This document shows, piece by piece, positions 24,001-39,400 of a DNA stretch of 64,000 nt. The notes below the pieces were generated by a model that was not told where the DNA came from, did no database searches, and saw only the letters and a list, made by a program, of their open reading frames with translations. Every line of letters begins with the position of its first letter. The first letter of the stretch is position 1. The stretch is taken from assembly GCA_949710005.1 (NCBI GenBank), contig OX453286.1:1140001-1204000 (forward strand), given 5' to 3'. Made by a program: the position numbers and the translations under genes. This DNA comes from Ricordea florida (Eukaryota > Cnidaria > Anthozoa > Corallimorpharia > Ricordeidae).

Positions 24001-27000
24001 GACCATAAAAAACAGCTGATTATTAACCCATCGAAATGACCATAAAAAACAGCTGAGTATTAACCCATCAAAATGACCATAAAAACAGCTGATTATTAAC
24101 CAATCAAAATGACCATAAAAAACAGCTGATTATTACCCCATCAAAATGACCATAAAAAACAGCTGATTATTAACCCATCAAAATGACCATAAGAAACAGC
24201 TGATTATTAACCCATCAAAATGACCATAAAAAAACAGCTGATTATTAACCCATCAAAATGACCATAAGAAACAGCTGATTATTAACCGATCAAAATTACC
24301 ATAAAAAAATGCTGACTAGTAACCCATCAAAATGACCTTTATAAACAGCTGAGTATTAACCCATCAAAATGACCATAAGAAACAGCTGATTATTAACCAA
24401 TCAAAATGACCATAAAAAACAGCTGATTATTACCCACTCAAAATGACCATAAAAAACAGCTGATTATTAACCCATCAAAATGACCATAAGAAACAGCTGA
24501 TTATTAACCCACGAAAATCACCATAAGAAACAGCTGATTATTACCCCATAAAAATGACCATAAAGACATCTGATTATTCACCCATCAAAATGACCTTAAA
24601 AAACAGCTGATTATTAACCCATTAAAATGACCTTAAAAAACTGGTGACTATTAACCAATCAAAATGACCATAAAAAAACAGCTGATTATTAACCCATCAA
24701 AATGACCGTAAAAACAGCTGATTATTCAGCCATCAAAATGACCTTAAAAACAGCTGACTATTAACCCATCAAAATGACCATAAAAAACAGCTGAGTATTA
24801 ACCCATCAAAATGACAATAAGAAACAGCTGATTATTAACCCACCAAAATCACCATAAAAAACAGCTGATTATTACCCCAAAAAAATGACCATAAAGACAT
24901 CTGATTATTCACCCATCAAAATGACCTTAAAAAACAGCTGATTATTAACCCATTAAAATGACCTTAAAAAACAGGTGACTATTTCCCATCAAAATGACCA
25001 TAAAAAAACAGCTGATTATTAACCCATCAAAATTACCATAAAAACAGCTGATTATTCAGCCATCAAAATGACCTTAAAAACAGCTGACTATTAACCCATA
25101 AAAATGACCATAAGAAACAGCTGAGTATTAACCCATCAAAATGACCTTTTAAAACAGCTGACTATTAACCCATCAAAATGACCATAAAAAAACAGCTGAT
25201 TAATAACCCATCAAAATGACCTTAAAAAACAGCTGACTATTAACCCACTAAAATCACCATAAAAAAACCTGATTATTAACCCATTAAAATGACCATAAAA
25301 AACAGCTGACTATTAACCCATCAAGATGACCTTAAAAAACAGCTGACTATTAACCCATCAAAATAATAAAAAACAACAGTTGATTAATAACCCATCAAAA
25401 TGACCATGAAAAACAGCTGATTATTAACCCACAAAAATCACCATAAAAAACAGCTGATTATTAACCCATCAAAATCACCATAAAGAACAGCTGGTTAATA
25501 ACCCATGAAAATCACCTTAAAAAATAGCTGATTATTAACCCATTAAGATCACCATAAAAAACAGCTGATTATTAACCCATCAAAATGACCCTAAAAAAAA
25601 GCTGATTAATAACCCATCAAAATGACCACAAGAAACAGCTGATTATTAACCCACCAAAATCACCATTAAAAACAGCTGATTATTAACCCATAAAATGACC
25701 ATAAAAAACAGCTCATTAATAACCCATAAAAATGACTTCAAAAAACGGCCGACTATGAACCCATTAAAATGACAATAAAAAACAGCTGATTATTAATCCA
25801 TCAAAATGACCATAAAAAACAGCTGACTATTAACCCATCAAATTAAGAAAAAACAGAACAGCTGATTATTAACCCATCAAAGTTACCATAAAAAACAGCT
25901 AAATATTAACCCACCAAAATCACCATAAAAAACAGCTGATTATTAACCGATAAAAATGACCATAGAAAACAGCTGACTATTAACCCACCAAAATCACCAT
26001 TAAAAACAGCTGATTATTAACCCATCAAAATGACCATCAAAAAAAAACTGATTAATAACCCATCAAAATGACCTCAAGAAACAGCTGACTATTAACCCAT
26101 CAAAATGACTATAAGAAACATCTGACTATTAACCCATCAAAATGACCATAAGAAACAGCTGAGTATTAACCCATCAAAATGACCATAAAAAACAGCTGAT
26201 TATTAACCCATCAAAATGACCATAAAAAACAGCTGATTATTTTCCCATCAAAATGACCTTAAAAAACAGCTGATTATTAACCCACCAAAATCACCATAAA
26301 AACAGAGCTGATTATTAACCCATCAAAATGACCATAAAAAACAGCTGATAATTAAACCATTAAAATAAAAAAAAAAAGCTGATTAATAACCCATCAAAAG
26401 GACCTCAAGAAACAGCTGACTATTAACCCATCAAAATGACCATAAGAAACAGATAATCATTAACCCATCAAAATGACCTTTAAAAACAGCTGATTATTAA
26501 CCCATTAAGATCACCATAAAAAACAGCTGATTAATAAGCCATCAAAATGACCATAACAAGCAGCTGATTATTAACCTACCAAAATCACCATTAAAAACAG
26601 CTGATTATTACCCATCAAAATGACCATAAAAACCGCTGATTAATAACCCATCAAAATGACTTTAAAAAACGGCTGACTATTAACCCATTAAAATGACAAT
26701 AAAAAACAGCTGATTATTAACCCATCAAAATGACCATAAGAAACAGCTGATTATTAACTCATCAAAGTTACCATAAAAAACAGGTAAATATTAACCCAAC
26801 AAAATCACCATAAAAAACAGCTGATTATTAACCGATAAAAATGACCATAGAAAACAGCTGACTATTAACCCACCAAAATCACCATTAAAAACAGCTGATT
26901 ATTAACCCATCAAAATGACCATAAAAAACAGCTGATTAATAACCCATCAAAATGACCTCAAGAAACAGCTGACTATTAACCCATCAAAATTACTATAAGA

Positions 27001-30000
27001 AACATTTGACTGTTAACCCATCAAAATGACCATAAGAAACAGCTGATTATTAACCAATCAAAATGACGATAAAAAACAGCTGATTATTACCCCATCAAAA
27101 TGACAATAAAAAACAGCTGATTATTAACCCATCAAAATGACTATAAGAAACATCTGACTATTAACCCATCAAAATGACCATAAGAAACAGCTGATTATTA
27201 ACCAATCAAAATCACCATAAAAAACAGCTGATTGTTAACCCGTCAAAATGACCATAAGAAACAGCTGAGTATTAACCCATCAAAATGACCATAAAAAACA
27301 GCTGATTATTAACCCACCAAAATGACCATAAAAAACAGCTGATTATTAACCCATCAAAATCACATTAAAAAACAGCTGATTATTAACCCATCAAAATGAC
27401 CATAAAAAGCAGCTGATTAATAACCCATCAAAATGACGATAAGAAACAGCTGAGTATTAACCCATCAAAATGACCATAAGAAACAGCTGATTATTAACCC
27501 ATCAAAATGACCATAAAAAACAGCTGATTATTACCCTATCAAAATGACCATAAAAAACAGCTGATTATTAACCCATCAAAATGACCATAAAAAAAATCTG
27601 ACTATTAATCCATCAAAATGACAAGAAAAAACAGCTGATTATTAACCCATCATAATGAGGATAAAAAAAAGATGACTATTAACCCATCTAAATGACCATA
27701 AAAAACAACTGATTATTAACCCATCAAAATGACCATAAAAAACAGCTCATTATTAACCCATCAAAATCACCATAAAAAACAGCTGAGTATTAACCCATCA
27801 AAATGACCATAAAAAAAGCTAATTATAAACCAATCAAAATGACCATAAAAAACAGCTGATTATTAACCCATCATAATGAACATAAAAAACAGCTGAGTAT
27901 TAACCCATCAAAATGACCATAAAAACAGCTGATTATTAACCAATCAAAATGACCATAAAAAAATGCTGATTATTACCCCATCAAAATGACCATAAAAAAC
28001 AGCTGATTATTAACCCATCAAAATGACAATAAGAAACAGCTGATTATTAACTCATCAAAGTTACCATAAAAAACAGGTAAATATTAACCCACCAAAATCA
28101 CCATAAAAAACAGCTGATTATTAACCGATAAAAATGACCATAGAAAACAGCTGACTATTAACCCACCAAAATCACCATTAAAAACAGCTGATTATTAACC
28201 CATCAAAATGACCATAAAAAACAGCTGATTAATAACCCATCAAAATGACCTCAAGAAACAGCTGACTATTAACCCATCAAAATTACTATAAGAAACATTT
28301 GACTGTTAACCCATCAAAATGACCATAAGAAACAGCTGATTATTAACCAATCAAAATGACGATAAAAAACAGCTGATTATTACCCCATCAAAATGACAAT
28401 AAAAAACAGCTGATTATTAACCATCAAAATGACCATAAGAAACGGCTGATTATTAACCCATCAAAATGACCATAAGAAACAGCTAAGTATTAACCCATCA
28501 AAATGACCATAAAAAACAGCTGACTATTAACCCATCAAAATGACCATAAAAAACAGCTTATTATTAACCCATCAAAATGACCATAAAAAACAGCTGATTA
28601 TTAACCCATTATAATGAGCATAAAAAAAGCTGACTATTAACCCATCAAAATGACCATAAAAAACAACTGATTATTAACCCATCAAAATGACCATAGAAAA
28701 CAGCTGAGTATTAACCCATCAAAATGACCATAAAAAACAGCTGATTGTTAACCCGTCAAAATGACCATAAGAAACAGCTGATTATTAACCCATCAAAATG
28801 ACCATAAAAAACAGCTGATTATTAACCCATCAAAATGACCATAAAAAACAGCTGATTATTAACCCATCAAAATGACCATGAAAAACAGCTGATTATTAAC
28901 CCATCATAATGACCATAAAAAACAACTGATTATTAACCCATCAAAATGACCATAAAAAACAGCTGAGTATTAAGCCATCAAAATGACCATAAAAAACAGC
29001 TCATTATTAACCAATTAAAATCAACATAAAAAACAGCTGAGTATCAACCCATCAAAATAACCATAAAAAACAGCTGATTATTACCCCATCAAAATGACCA
29101 TAAAAAACAGCTGATTATTAACCCATCAAAATGACCATAAGAAACGGCTGATTATTAACCCATCAAAATGACCATAAGAAACAGCTAAGTATTAACCCAT
29201 CAAAATGACCATAAAAAAAAGCTGACTATGAACCCATCAAAATGACCATAAAAAACAGCTTATTATTAACCCATCAAAATGACCATGAAAAAAAACTGAT
29301 TATTAACCCATCAAAATGACCATAAAAAACAGCTGATTATTAACCCCTCATAATGAGCATAAAAAAAAGCTGACTATTAACCCATCAAAATGACCATAAA
29401 AAACAACTGATTATTAACCCATCAAAATGACCATAGAAAACAGCTGAGTATTAACCCATCAAAATGACCATAAAAAACAGCTGATTATTAACCCATCAAA
29501 ATCACCATAAAAAACAGCTGAGTATTAACCCATCAAAATGACCATAAAAAACAGCTGATTATTAACCCATCAAAATCACCATAAAAAACAGCTAAGTATT
29601 AACCCATCAAAATGACCATAAAAACAGCTGATTATTAACCAATCAAAATGACCATAAAAAACAGCTGATTATTACCCCATCAAAATGACCATAAAAAACA
29701 GCTGATTATTAACCCATCAAAAAGACCATAAGAAACGGATGATTATTAACCCATCAAAGTTACCATAAAAAACAGCTAAATATTAACCCACCAAAATCAC
29801 CATAAAAAACAGCTGATTATTAACCGATAAAAATGACCATAGAAAACAGCTGACTATTAACCCACCAAAATCACCATTAAAAACAGCTGATTATTAACCC
29901 ATCAAAATGACCATAAAAAACAGCTGATTAATAACCCATCAAAATGACCTCAAGAAACAGCTGACTATTAACCCATCAAAATGACTATAAGAAACATCTG

Positions 30001-33000
30001 ACTATTAACCCATCAAAATGACCATAAGAAACAGCTGATTATTAACCAATCAAAATGACCATAAAAAACAGCTGATTATTAACCCATTAAAATGACCTTA
30101 AAAAACAGGTGACTATTAACCCATCAAAATGACCATAAAAAAACAGCTGATTATTAACCCATCAAAATTACAATAAAAACAGCTGATTATTCAGCCATCA
30201 AAATGACCTTAAAAACAGCTGACTATTAACCCATAAAAATGACCATAAGAAACAGCTGAGTATTAACCCATCAAAATGACCTTTTAAAACAGCTGACTAT
30301 TAACCCATCAAAATGACCATAAAAAAACAGCTGATTAATAACCCATCAAAATGACCTTAAAAAACAGCTGACTATTAACCCACTAAAATCACCATAAAAA
30401 AACCTGATTATTAACCCATTAAAATGACCATAAAAAACAGCTGACTATTAACCCATCAAGATGACCTTAAAAAACAGCTGACTATTAACCCATCAAAATA
30501 ATAAAAAACAACAGTTGATTAATAACCCATCAAAATGACCATGAAAAACAGCTGATTAATAACCCACAAAAATCACCATGAAAAACAGCTGATTATTAAC
30601 CCACAAAAATCACCATAAAGAACAGCTGGTTAATAACCCATCAAAATGACCTCAAGAAACAGCTGACTATTAACCCATCAAAATGACTATAAGAAACATC
30701 TGACTATTAACCCATCAAAATGACCATAAGAAACAGCTGATTATTAACCAATCAAAATGACCATAAAAAACAGCTGATTGTTAACCCGTCAAAATGACCA
30801 TAAGAAACAGCTGATTATTAACCCATCAAAATGAACATAAAAAACAGCTGATTATTAACCCATCAAAATGACCATAAATACAGCTGATTATTAACCCATC
30901 AAAATTACCATGAAAAACAGCTGATTATTAACCCATCATAATGACCATAAAAAACAACTGATTATTAACCCATCAAAATGACCATATAAAACAGCTGAGT
31001 ATTAAGCCATCAAAATGACCATAAAAAACAGCTCATTATTAAGCCATCAAAATGACCATAAAAAACAGCTGAGTATCAACGCATCAAAATGACCATAAAA
31101 AACAGCTGATTATTAACCAATCAAAATGACCATAAAAAACAGCTGATTATTGCCCCATCAAAATAACCATAAAAAACAGCTGATTATTAATCCATCAAAA
31201 TGACCATAAGAAACGGCTGATTATTAACCCATCAAAATGACCATAAGAAACAGCTAAGTATTAACCCATCAAAATGACCATAAAAAACAGCTGACTATGA
31301 ACCCATCAAAATGACCATAAAAAACAGCTTATTATTAACCCATCAAAATGACCATGAAAAAAAACTGATTATTAACCAATCAAAATCACCATAAAAAACA
31401 GCTGATTATTAACCCATCATAATGAGCATAAAAAAAGCTGACTATTAACCCATCAAAATGACCATAAAAAACAACTGATTATTAACCCATCAAAATGACC
31501 ATAGAAAACAGCTGAGTATTAACCCATCAAAATAACCATAAAAAACAGCTGATTATTACCCCATCAAAATGAACATAAAAAACAGCTGAGTATTAACCCA
31601 TCAAAATGACCATAAAAACAGCTGATTATTAACCAATCAAAATGACCATAAAAAACAGCTGATTATTACCCCATCAAAATGACCATAAAAAACAGCTGAT
31701 TATTAACCCATCAAAATGACCATAAGAAACAGCTGATTATTAACTCATCAAAGTTACCATAAAAAACAGCTAAATATTAACCCACCAAAATCACCATAAA
31801 AAACAGCTGATTATTAACCGATAAAAATGACCATAGAAAACAGCTGATTATTAACCCATCAAAATGACCATAAAAAAAATCTGACTATTAATCCATCAAA
31901 ATGACAAGAAAAAACAGCTGATTATTAACCCATCATAATGAGGATAAAAAAAAGCTGACTATTAACCCATCTAAATGACCATAAAAAACAACTGATTATT
32001 AACCCATCAAAATGACAAGAAAAAACAGCTGATTATTAACCCATCATAATGAGGATAAAAAAAAGCTGACTATTAACCCATCTAAATGACCATAAAAAAC
32101 AACTGATTATTAACCCATCAAAATGACCATAGAAAACAGCTGAGTATTAACCCATCAAAATAACCATAAAAAACAGCTGATTATTACCCCATCAAAATGA
32201 ACATAAAAAACAGCTGAGTATTAACCCATCAAAATGACCATAAAAACAGCTGATTATTAACCAATCAAAATGACCATAAAAAACAGCTGATTATTACCCC
32301 ATCAAAATGACCATAAAAAACAGCTGATTATTAACCCATCAAAATGACCATAAGAAACAGATAATCATTAACCCATCAAAATGACCTTAAAAAACAGCTG
32401 ATTATTAACCCATTAAGATCACGATAAAAAACAGCTGATTAAAAACCCATCACAATGACGATAAGAAACAGCTGAGTATTAACCCATCAAAATGACCATA
32501 AGAAACATCTGATTATTAACCCATCAAAATGACCATAAAAAACAGCTGATTATTACCCTATCAAAATGACCATAAAAAACAGCTGATTATTAACCCATCA
32601 AAATGACCATAAAAAAAATCTGACTATTAATCCATCAAAATGACAAGAAAAAACAGCTGATTATTAACCCATCATAATGAGGATAAAAAAAAGCTGACTA
32701 TTAACCCATCTAAATGACCATAAAAAACAACTGATTATTAACCCATCAAAATGACCATAAAAAACAGCTCATTATTAACCCATCAAAATCACCATAAAAA
32801 ACAGCTGAGTATTAACCCATCAAAATGACCATAAAAAAAAGCTAATTATAAACCAATCAAAATGACCATAAAAAACAGCTGATTATTAACCCATCATAAT
32901 GAACATAAAAAACAGCTGAGTATTAACCCATCAAAATGACCATAAAAACAGCTGATTATTAACCAATCAAAATGACCATAAAAAAATGCTGATTATTACC

Positions 33001-36000
33001 CCATCAAAATGACCATAAAAAACAGCTGATTATTAACCCATCAAAATGACCATAAGAAACAGCTGATTATTAACTCATCAAAGTTACCATAAAAATCAGG
33101 TAAATATTAACCCACCAAAATCACCATAAAAAACAGCTGATTATTAACCGATAAAAATGACCATAGAAAACAGCTGACTATTAACCCACCAAAATCACCA
33201 TTAAAAACAGCTGATTATTAACCCATCAAAATGACCATAAAAAACAGCTGATTAATAACCCATCAAAATGACCTCAAGAAACAGCTGACTATTAACCCAT
33301 CAAAATGACTATAAGAAACATTTGACTGTTAACCCATCAAAATGACCATAAGAAACAGCTGATTATTAACCAATCAAAATGACGATAAAAAACAGCTGAT
33401 TATTACCCCATCAAAATGACAATAAAAAACAGCTGATTATTAACCCATCAAAATGACCATAAGAAACGGCTGATTATTAACCCATCAAAATGACCATAAG
33501 AAACAGCTAAGTATTAACCCATCAAAATGACCATAAAAAACAGCTGACTATTAACCCATCAAAATGACCATAAAAAACAGCTTATTATTAACCCATCAAA
33601 ATGACCATAAAAAACAGCTGATTATTAACCCATCATAATGAGCTTAAAAAAAGCTGACTATTAACCCATCAAAATGACCATAAAAAACAACTGATTATTA
33701 ACCCATCAAAATGACCATAGAAAACAGCTGAGTATTAACCCATCAAAATGACCATAAAAAACAGCTGATTGTTAACCCGTCAAAATGACCATAAGAAACA
33801 GCTGATTATTAACCCATCAAAATGACCATAAAAAACAGCTGATTATTAACCCATCAAAATGACCATAAAAAACAGCTGATTATTAACCCATCAAAATGAC
33901 CATGAAAAACAGCTGATTATTAACCCATCATAATGACCATAAAAAACAACTGATTATTAACCCATCAAAATGACCATAAAAAACAGCTGAGTATTAAGCC
34001 ATCAAAATGACCATAAAAAACAGCTCATTATTAACCAATCAAAATCACCATAAAAAACAGCTGAGTATCAACCCATCAAAATAACCATAAAAAACAGCTG
34101 ATTATTACCCCATCAAAATGACCATAAAAAACAGCTGATTATTAACCCATCAAAATGACCATAAGAAACGGCTGATTATTAACCCATCAAAATGACCATA
34201 AGAAACAGGTAAGTATTAACCCATCAAAATGACCATAAAAAAAAGCTGACTATGAACCCATCAAAATGACCATAAAAAACAGCTTATTATTAACCCATCA
34301 AAATGACCATAAAAAACAGCTGATTATTAACCCCTCATAATGAGCATAAAAAAAAGCTGACTATTAACCCATCAAAATGACCATAAAAAACAACTGATTA
34401 TTAACCCATCAAAATGACCATAGAAAACAGCTGAGTATTAACCCATCAAAATGACCATAAAAAACAGCTGATTATTAACCAATCAAAATCACCATAAAAA
34501 ACAGCTGAGTATTAACCCATCAAAATGACCATAAAAAACAGCTGATTATTAACCCATCAAAATCACCATAAAAAACAGCTGATTATTAACCGATAAAAAT
34601 GACCATAGAAAACAGCTGACTATTAACCCACCAAAATCACCATTAAAAACAGCTGATTATTAACCCATCAAAATGACCATAAAAAACAGCTGATTAATAA
34701 CCCATCAAAATGACCTCAAGAAACAGCTGACTATTAACCCATCAAAATGACTATAAGAAACATCTGACTATTAACCCATCAAAATGACTAAAGAAACAGC
34801 TGATTATTAACCAATCAAAATGACCATAAAAAACAGCTGATTATTAACCCATTAAAATGACCTTAAAAAACAGGTGACTATTAACCCATCAAAATGACCA
34901 TAAAAAAACAGCTGATTATTAACCCATCAAAATTACAATAAAAACAGCTGATTATTCAGCCATCAAAATGACCTTAAAAACAGCTGACTATTAACCCATA
35001 AAAATGACCATAAGAAACAGCTGAGTATTAACCCATCAAAATGACCTTTTAAAACAGCTGACTATTAACCCATCAAAATGACCATAAAAAAACAGCTGAT
35101 TAATAACCCATCAAAATGACCTTAAAAAACAGCTGACTATTAACCCACTAAAATCACCATAAAAAAACCTGATTATTAACCCATTAAAATGACCATAAAA
35201 AACAGCTGACTATTAACCCATCAAGATGACCTTAACAAACAGCTGACTATTAACCCATCAAAATAATAAAAAACAACAGTTGATTAATAACCCATCAAAA
35301 TGACCATGAAAAACAGCTGATTATTAACCCACAAAAATCACCATAAAGAACAGCTGGTTAATAACCCATCAAAATGACCTCAAGAAACAGCTGACTATTA
35401 ACCCATCAAAATGACTATAAGAAACATCTGACTATTAACCCATCAAAATGACCATAAGAAACAGCTGATTATTAATCAATCAAAATGACCATAAAAAACA
35501 GCTGATTGTTAACCCGTCAAAATGACCATAAGAAACAGCTGATTATTAACCCATCAAAATGACCATAAAAAACAGCTGATTATTAACCCATCAAAATGAC
35601 CATAAATACAGCTGATTATTAACCCATCAAAATGACCATGAAAAACAGCTGATTATTAACCCATCATAATGACCATAAAAAACAGCTGAGTATTAAGCCA
35701 TCAAAATGATCATAAAAAACAGCTCATTATTAACCCATCAAAATCACCATAAAAAACAGCTGAGTATCAACCCATCAAAATGACCATAAAAAACAGCTGA
35801 TTATTAACCAATCAAAATGACCATAAAAAACAGCTGATTATTGCCCCAACAAAATGACCATAAAAAACAGCTGATTAATCCATCAAAATGACCATAAGAA
35901 ACGGCTGATTATTAACCCATCAAAATGACCATAAGAAACAGCTAAGTATTAACCCATCAAAATGACCATAAAAAACAGCTGACTATGAACCCATCAAAAT

Positions 36001-36420
36001 GACCATAAAAAACAGCTTATTATTAACCCATCAAAATGACCATGAAAAAAAACTGATTATTAACCAATCAAAATCACCATAAAAAACAGCTGATTATTAA
36101 CCCATCATAATGAGCATAAAAAAAAGCTGACTATTAACCCATCAAAATGACCATAAAAAACAACTGATTATTAACCCATCAAAATGACCATAGAAAACAG
36201 CTGAGTATTAACCCATCAAAATAACCATAAAAAACAGCTGATTATTACCCCATCAAAATGAACATAAAAACAGCTGAGTATTAACCCATCAAAATGACCA
36301 TAAAAACAGCTGATTATTAACCAATCAAAATGACCATAAAAAACAGCTGATTATTACCCCATCAAAATGACCATAAAAAACAGCTGATTATTAACCCATC
36401 AAAATGACCATAAGAAACAG

Positions 36421-39400
36421 CTGATTATTAACTCATCAAAGTTACCATAAAAAACAGCTAAATATTAACCCACCAAAATCACCATAAAAAACAGCTGATT
36501 ATTAACCGATAAAAATGACCATAGAAAACAGCTGACTATTAACCCACCAAAATCACCATTAAAAACAGCTGATTATTAACCCATCAAAATGACCATAAAA
36601 AAATGCTGATTAATAACCCATCAAAATGACCTCAAGAAACAGCTGACTATTAACCCATCAAAATGACTATAAGAAACATTTGACTGTTAACCCATCAAAA
36701 TGACCATAAGAAACAGCTGATTATTAACCAATCAAAATGACGATAAAAAACAGCTGATTATTAACCCATCAAAATGACAATAAAAAACAGCTGATTATTA
36801 ACCCATCAAAATGACCATAAGAAACGGCTGATTATTAACCCATCAAAATGACCATAAGAAACAGCTAAGTATTAACCCATCAAAATGACCATAAAAAACA
36901 GCTGACTATTAACCCATCAAAATGACCATAAAAAACAGCTTATTATTAACCCATCAAAATGACCATAAAAAACAGCTGATTATTAACCCATCATAATGAG
37001 CATAAAAAAAGCTGACTATTAACCCATCAAAATGACCATAAAAAACAACTGATTATTAACCCATCAAAATGACCATAGAAAACAGCTGAGTATTAACCCA
37101 TCAAAATGACCATAAAAAACAGCTGATTATTAACCCATCGAAATGACCATAAAAAACAGCTGAGTATTAACCCATCAAAATGACCATAAAAACAGCTGAT
37201 TATTAACCCATCAAAATAACCATAAGAAACAGCTGATTATTAACCCATTAAAATGACCATAAAAAAACAGCTGATTATTAACCCATCAAAATGACCATAA
37301 GAAACAGCTGATTATTAACCGATCAAAATTACCATAAAAAAATGCTGACTAGTAACCCATCAAAATGACCTTTATAAACAGCTGAGTATTAACCCATCAA
37401 AATGACCATAAGAAACAGCTGATTATTAACCAATCAAAATGACCATAAAAAACAGCTGATTATTACCCACTCAAAATGACCATAAAAAACAGCTGATTAT
37501 TAACCCATCAAAATGACCATAAGAAACAGCTGATTATTAACCCACGAAAATCACCATAAAAAACAGCTGATTACTACCCCATAAAAATGACCATAAAGAC
37601 ATCTGATTATTCACCCATCAAAATGACCTTAAAAAACAGCTGATTATTAACCCATTAAAATGACCTTAAAAAACAGGTGACTATTAACCAATCAAAATGA
37701 CCATAAAAAAACAGCTGATTATTAACCCATCAAAATGACCGTAAAAACAGCTGATTATTCAGCCATCAAAATGACCTTAAAAACAGCTGACTATTAACCC
37801 ATCAAAATGACCATAAAAAACAGCTGAGTATTAACCCATCAAAATGACCATAAGAAACAGCTGATTATTAACCCACCAAAATCACCATAAAAAACAGCTG
37901 ATTATTACCCCATAAAAATGACCATAAAGACATCTGATTATTCACCCATCAAAATGACCTTAAAAAACATCTGATTATTAACCCATTAAAATGACCTTAA
38001 AAAACAGGTGACTATTAACCCATCAAAATGACCATAAAAAAACAGCTGATTATTAACCCATCAAAATTACCATAAAAACAGCTGATTATTCAGCCATCAA
38101 AATGACCTTAAAAACAGCTGACTATTAACCCATAAAAATGACCATAAGAAACAGCTGAGTATTAACCCATCAAAATGACCTTTTAAAACAGCTGACTATT
38201 AACCCATCAAAATGACCATAAAAAAACAGCTGATTAATAACCCATCAAAATGACCTTAAAAAACAGCTGACTATTAACCCACTAAAATCACCATAAAAAA
38301 ACCTGATTATTAACCCATTAAAATGACCATAAAAAACAGCTGACTATTAACCCATCAAGATGACCTTAAAAAACAGCTGACTATTAACCCATCAAAATAA
38401 TAAAAAACAACAGTTGATTAATAACCCATCAAAATGACCATGAAAAACAGCTGATTATTAACCCACAAAAATCACCATAAAAAACAGCTGATTATTAACC
38501 CATCAAAATCACCATAAAGAACAGCTGGTTAATAACCCATGAAAATCACCTTAAAAAATAGCTGATTATTAACCCATTAAGATCACCATAAAAAACAGCT
38601 GATTATTAACCCATCAAAATGACCCTAAAAAAAAGCTGATTAATAACCCATCAAAATGACCACAAGAAACAGCTGATTATTAACCCACCAAAATCACCAT
38701 TAAAAACAGCTGATTATTAACCCATAAAATGACCATAAAAAACAGCTCATTAATAACCCATAAAAATGACTTCAAAAAACGGCCGACTATGAACCCATTA
38801 AAATGACAATAAAAAACAGCTGATTATTAATCCATCAAAATGACCATAAAAAACAGCTGACTATTAACCCATCAAATTAAGAAAAAACAGAACAGCTGAT
38901 TATTAACCCATCAAAGTTACCATAAAAAACAGCTAAATATTAACCCACCAAAATCACCATAAAAAACAACTGATTATTAACCGATAAAAATGACCATAGA
39001 AAACAGCTGACTATTAACCCACCAAAATCACCATTAAAAACAGCTGATTATTAACCCATCAAAATGACCATCAAAAAAAAACTGATTAATAACCCATCAA
39101 AATGACCTCAAGAAACAGCTGACTATTAACCCATCAAAATGACTATAAGAAACATCTGACTATTAACCCATCAAAATGACCATAAGAAACAACTGAGTAT
39201 TAACCCATCAAAATGACCATAAAAAACAGCTGATTATTACCCCATCAAAATGACCATAAAAAACAGCTGATTATTTTCCCATCAAAATGACCTTAAAAAA
39301 CAGCTGATTATTAACCCACCAAAATCACCATAAAAACAGAGCTGATTATTAACCCATCAAAATGACCATAAAAAGCAGCTGATAATTAACCCATTAAAAT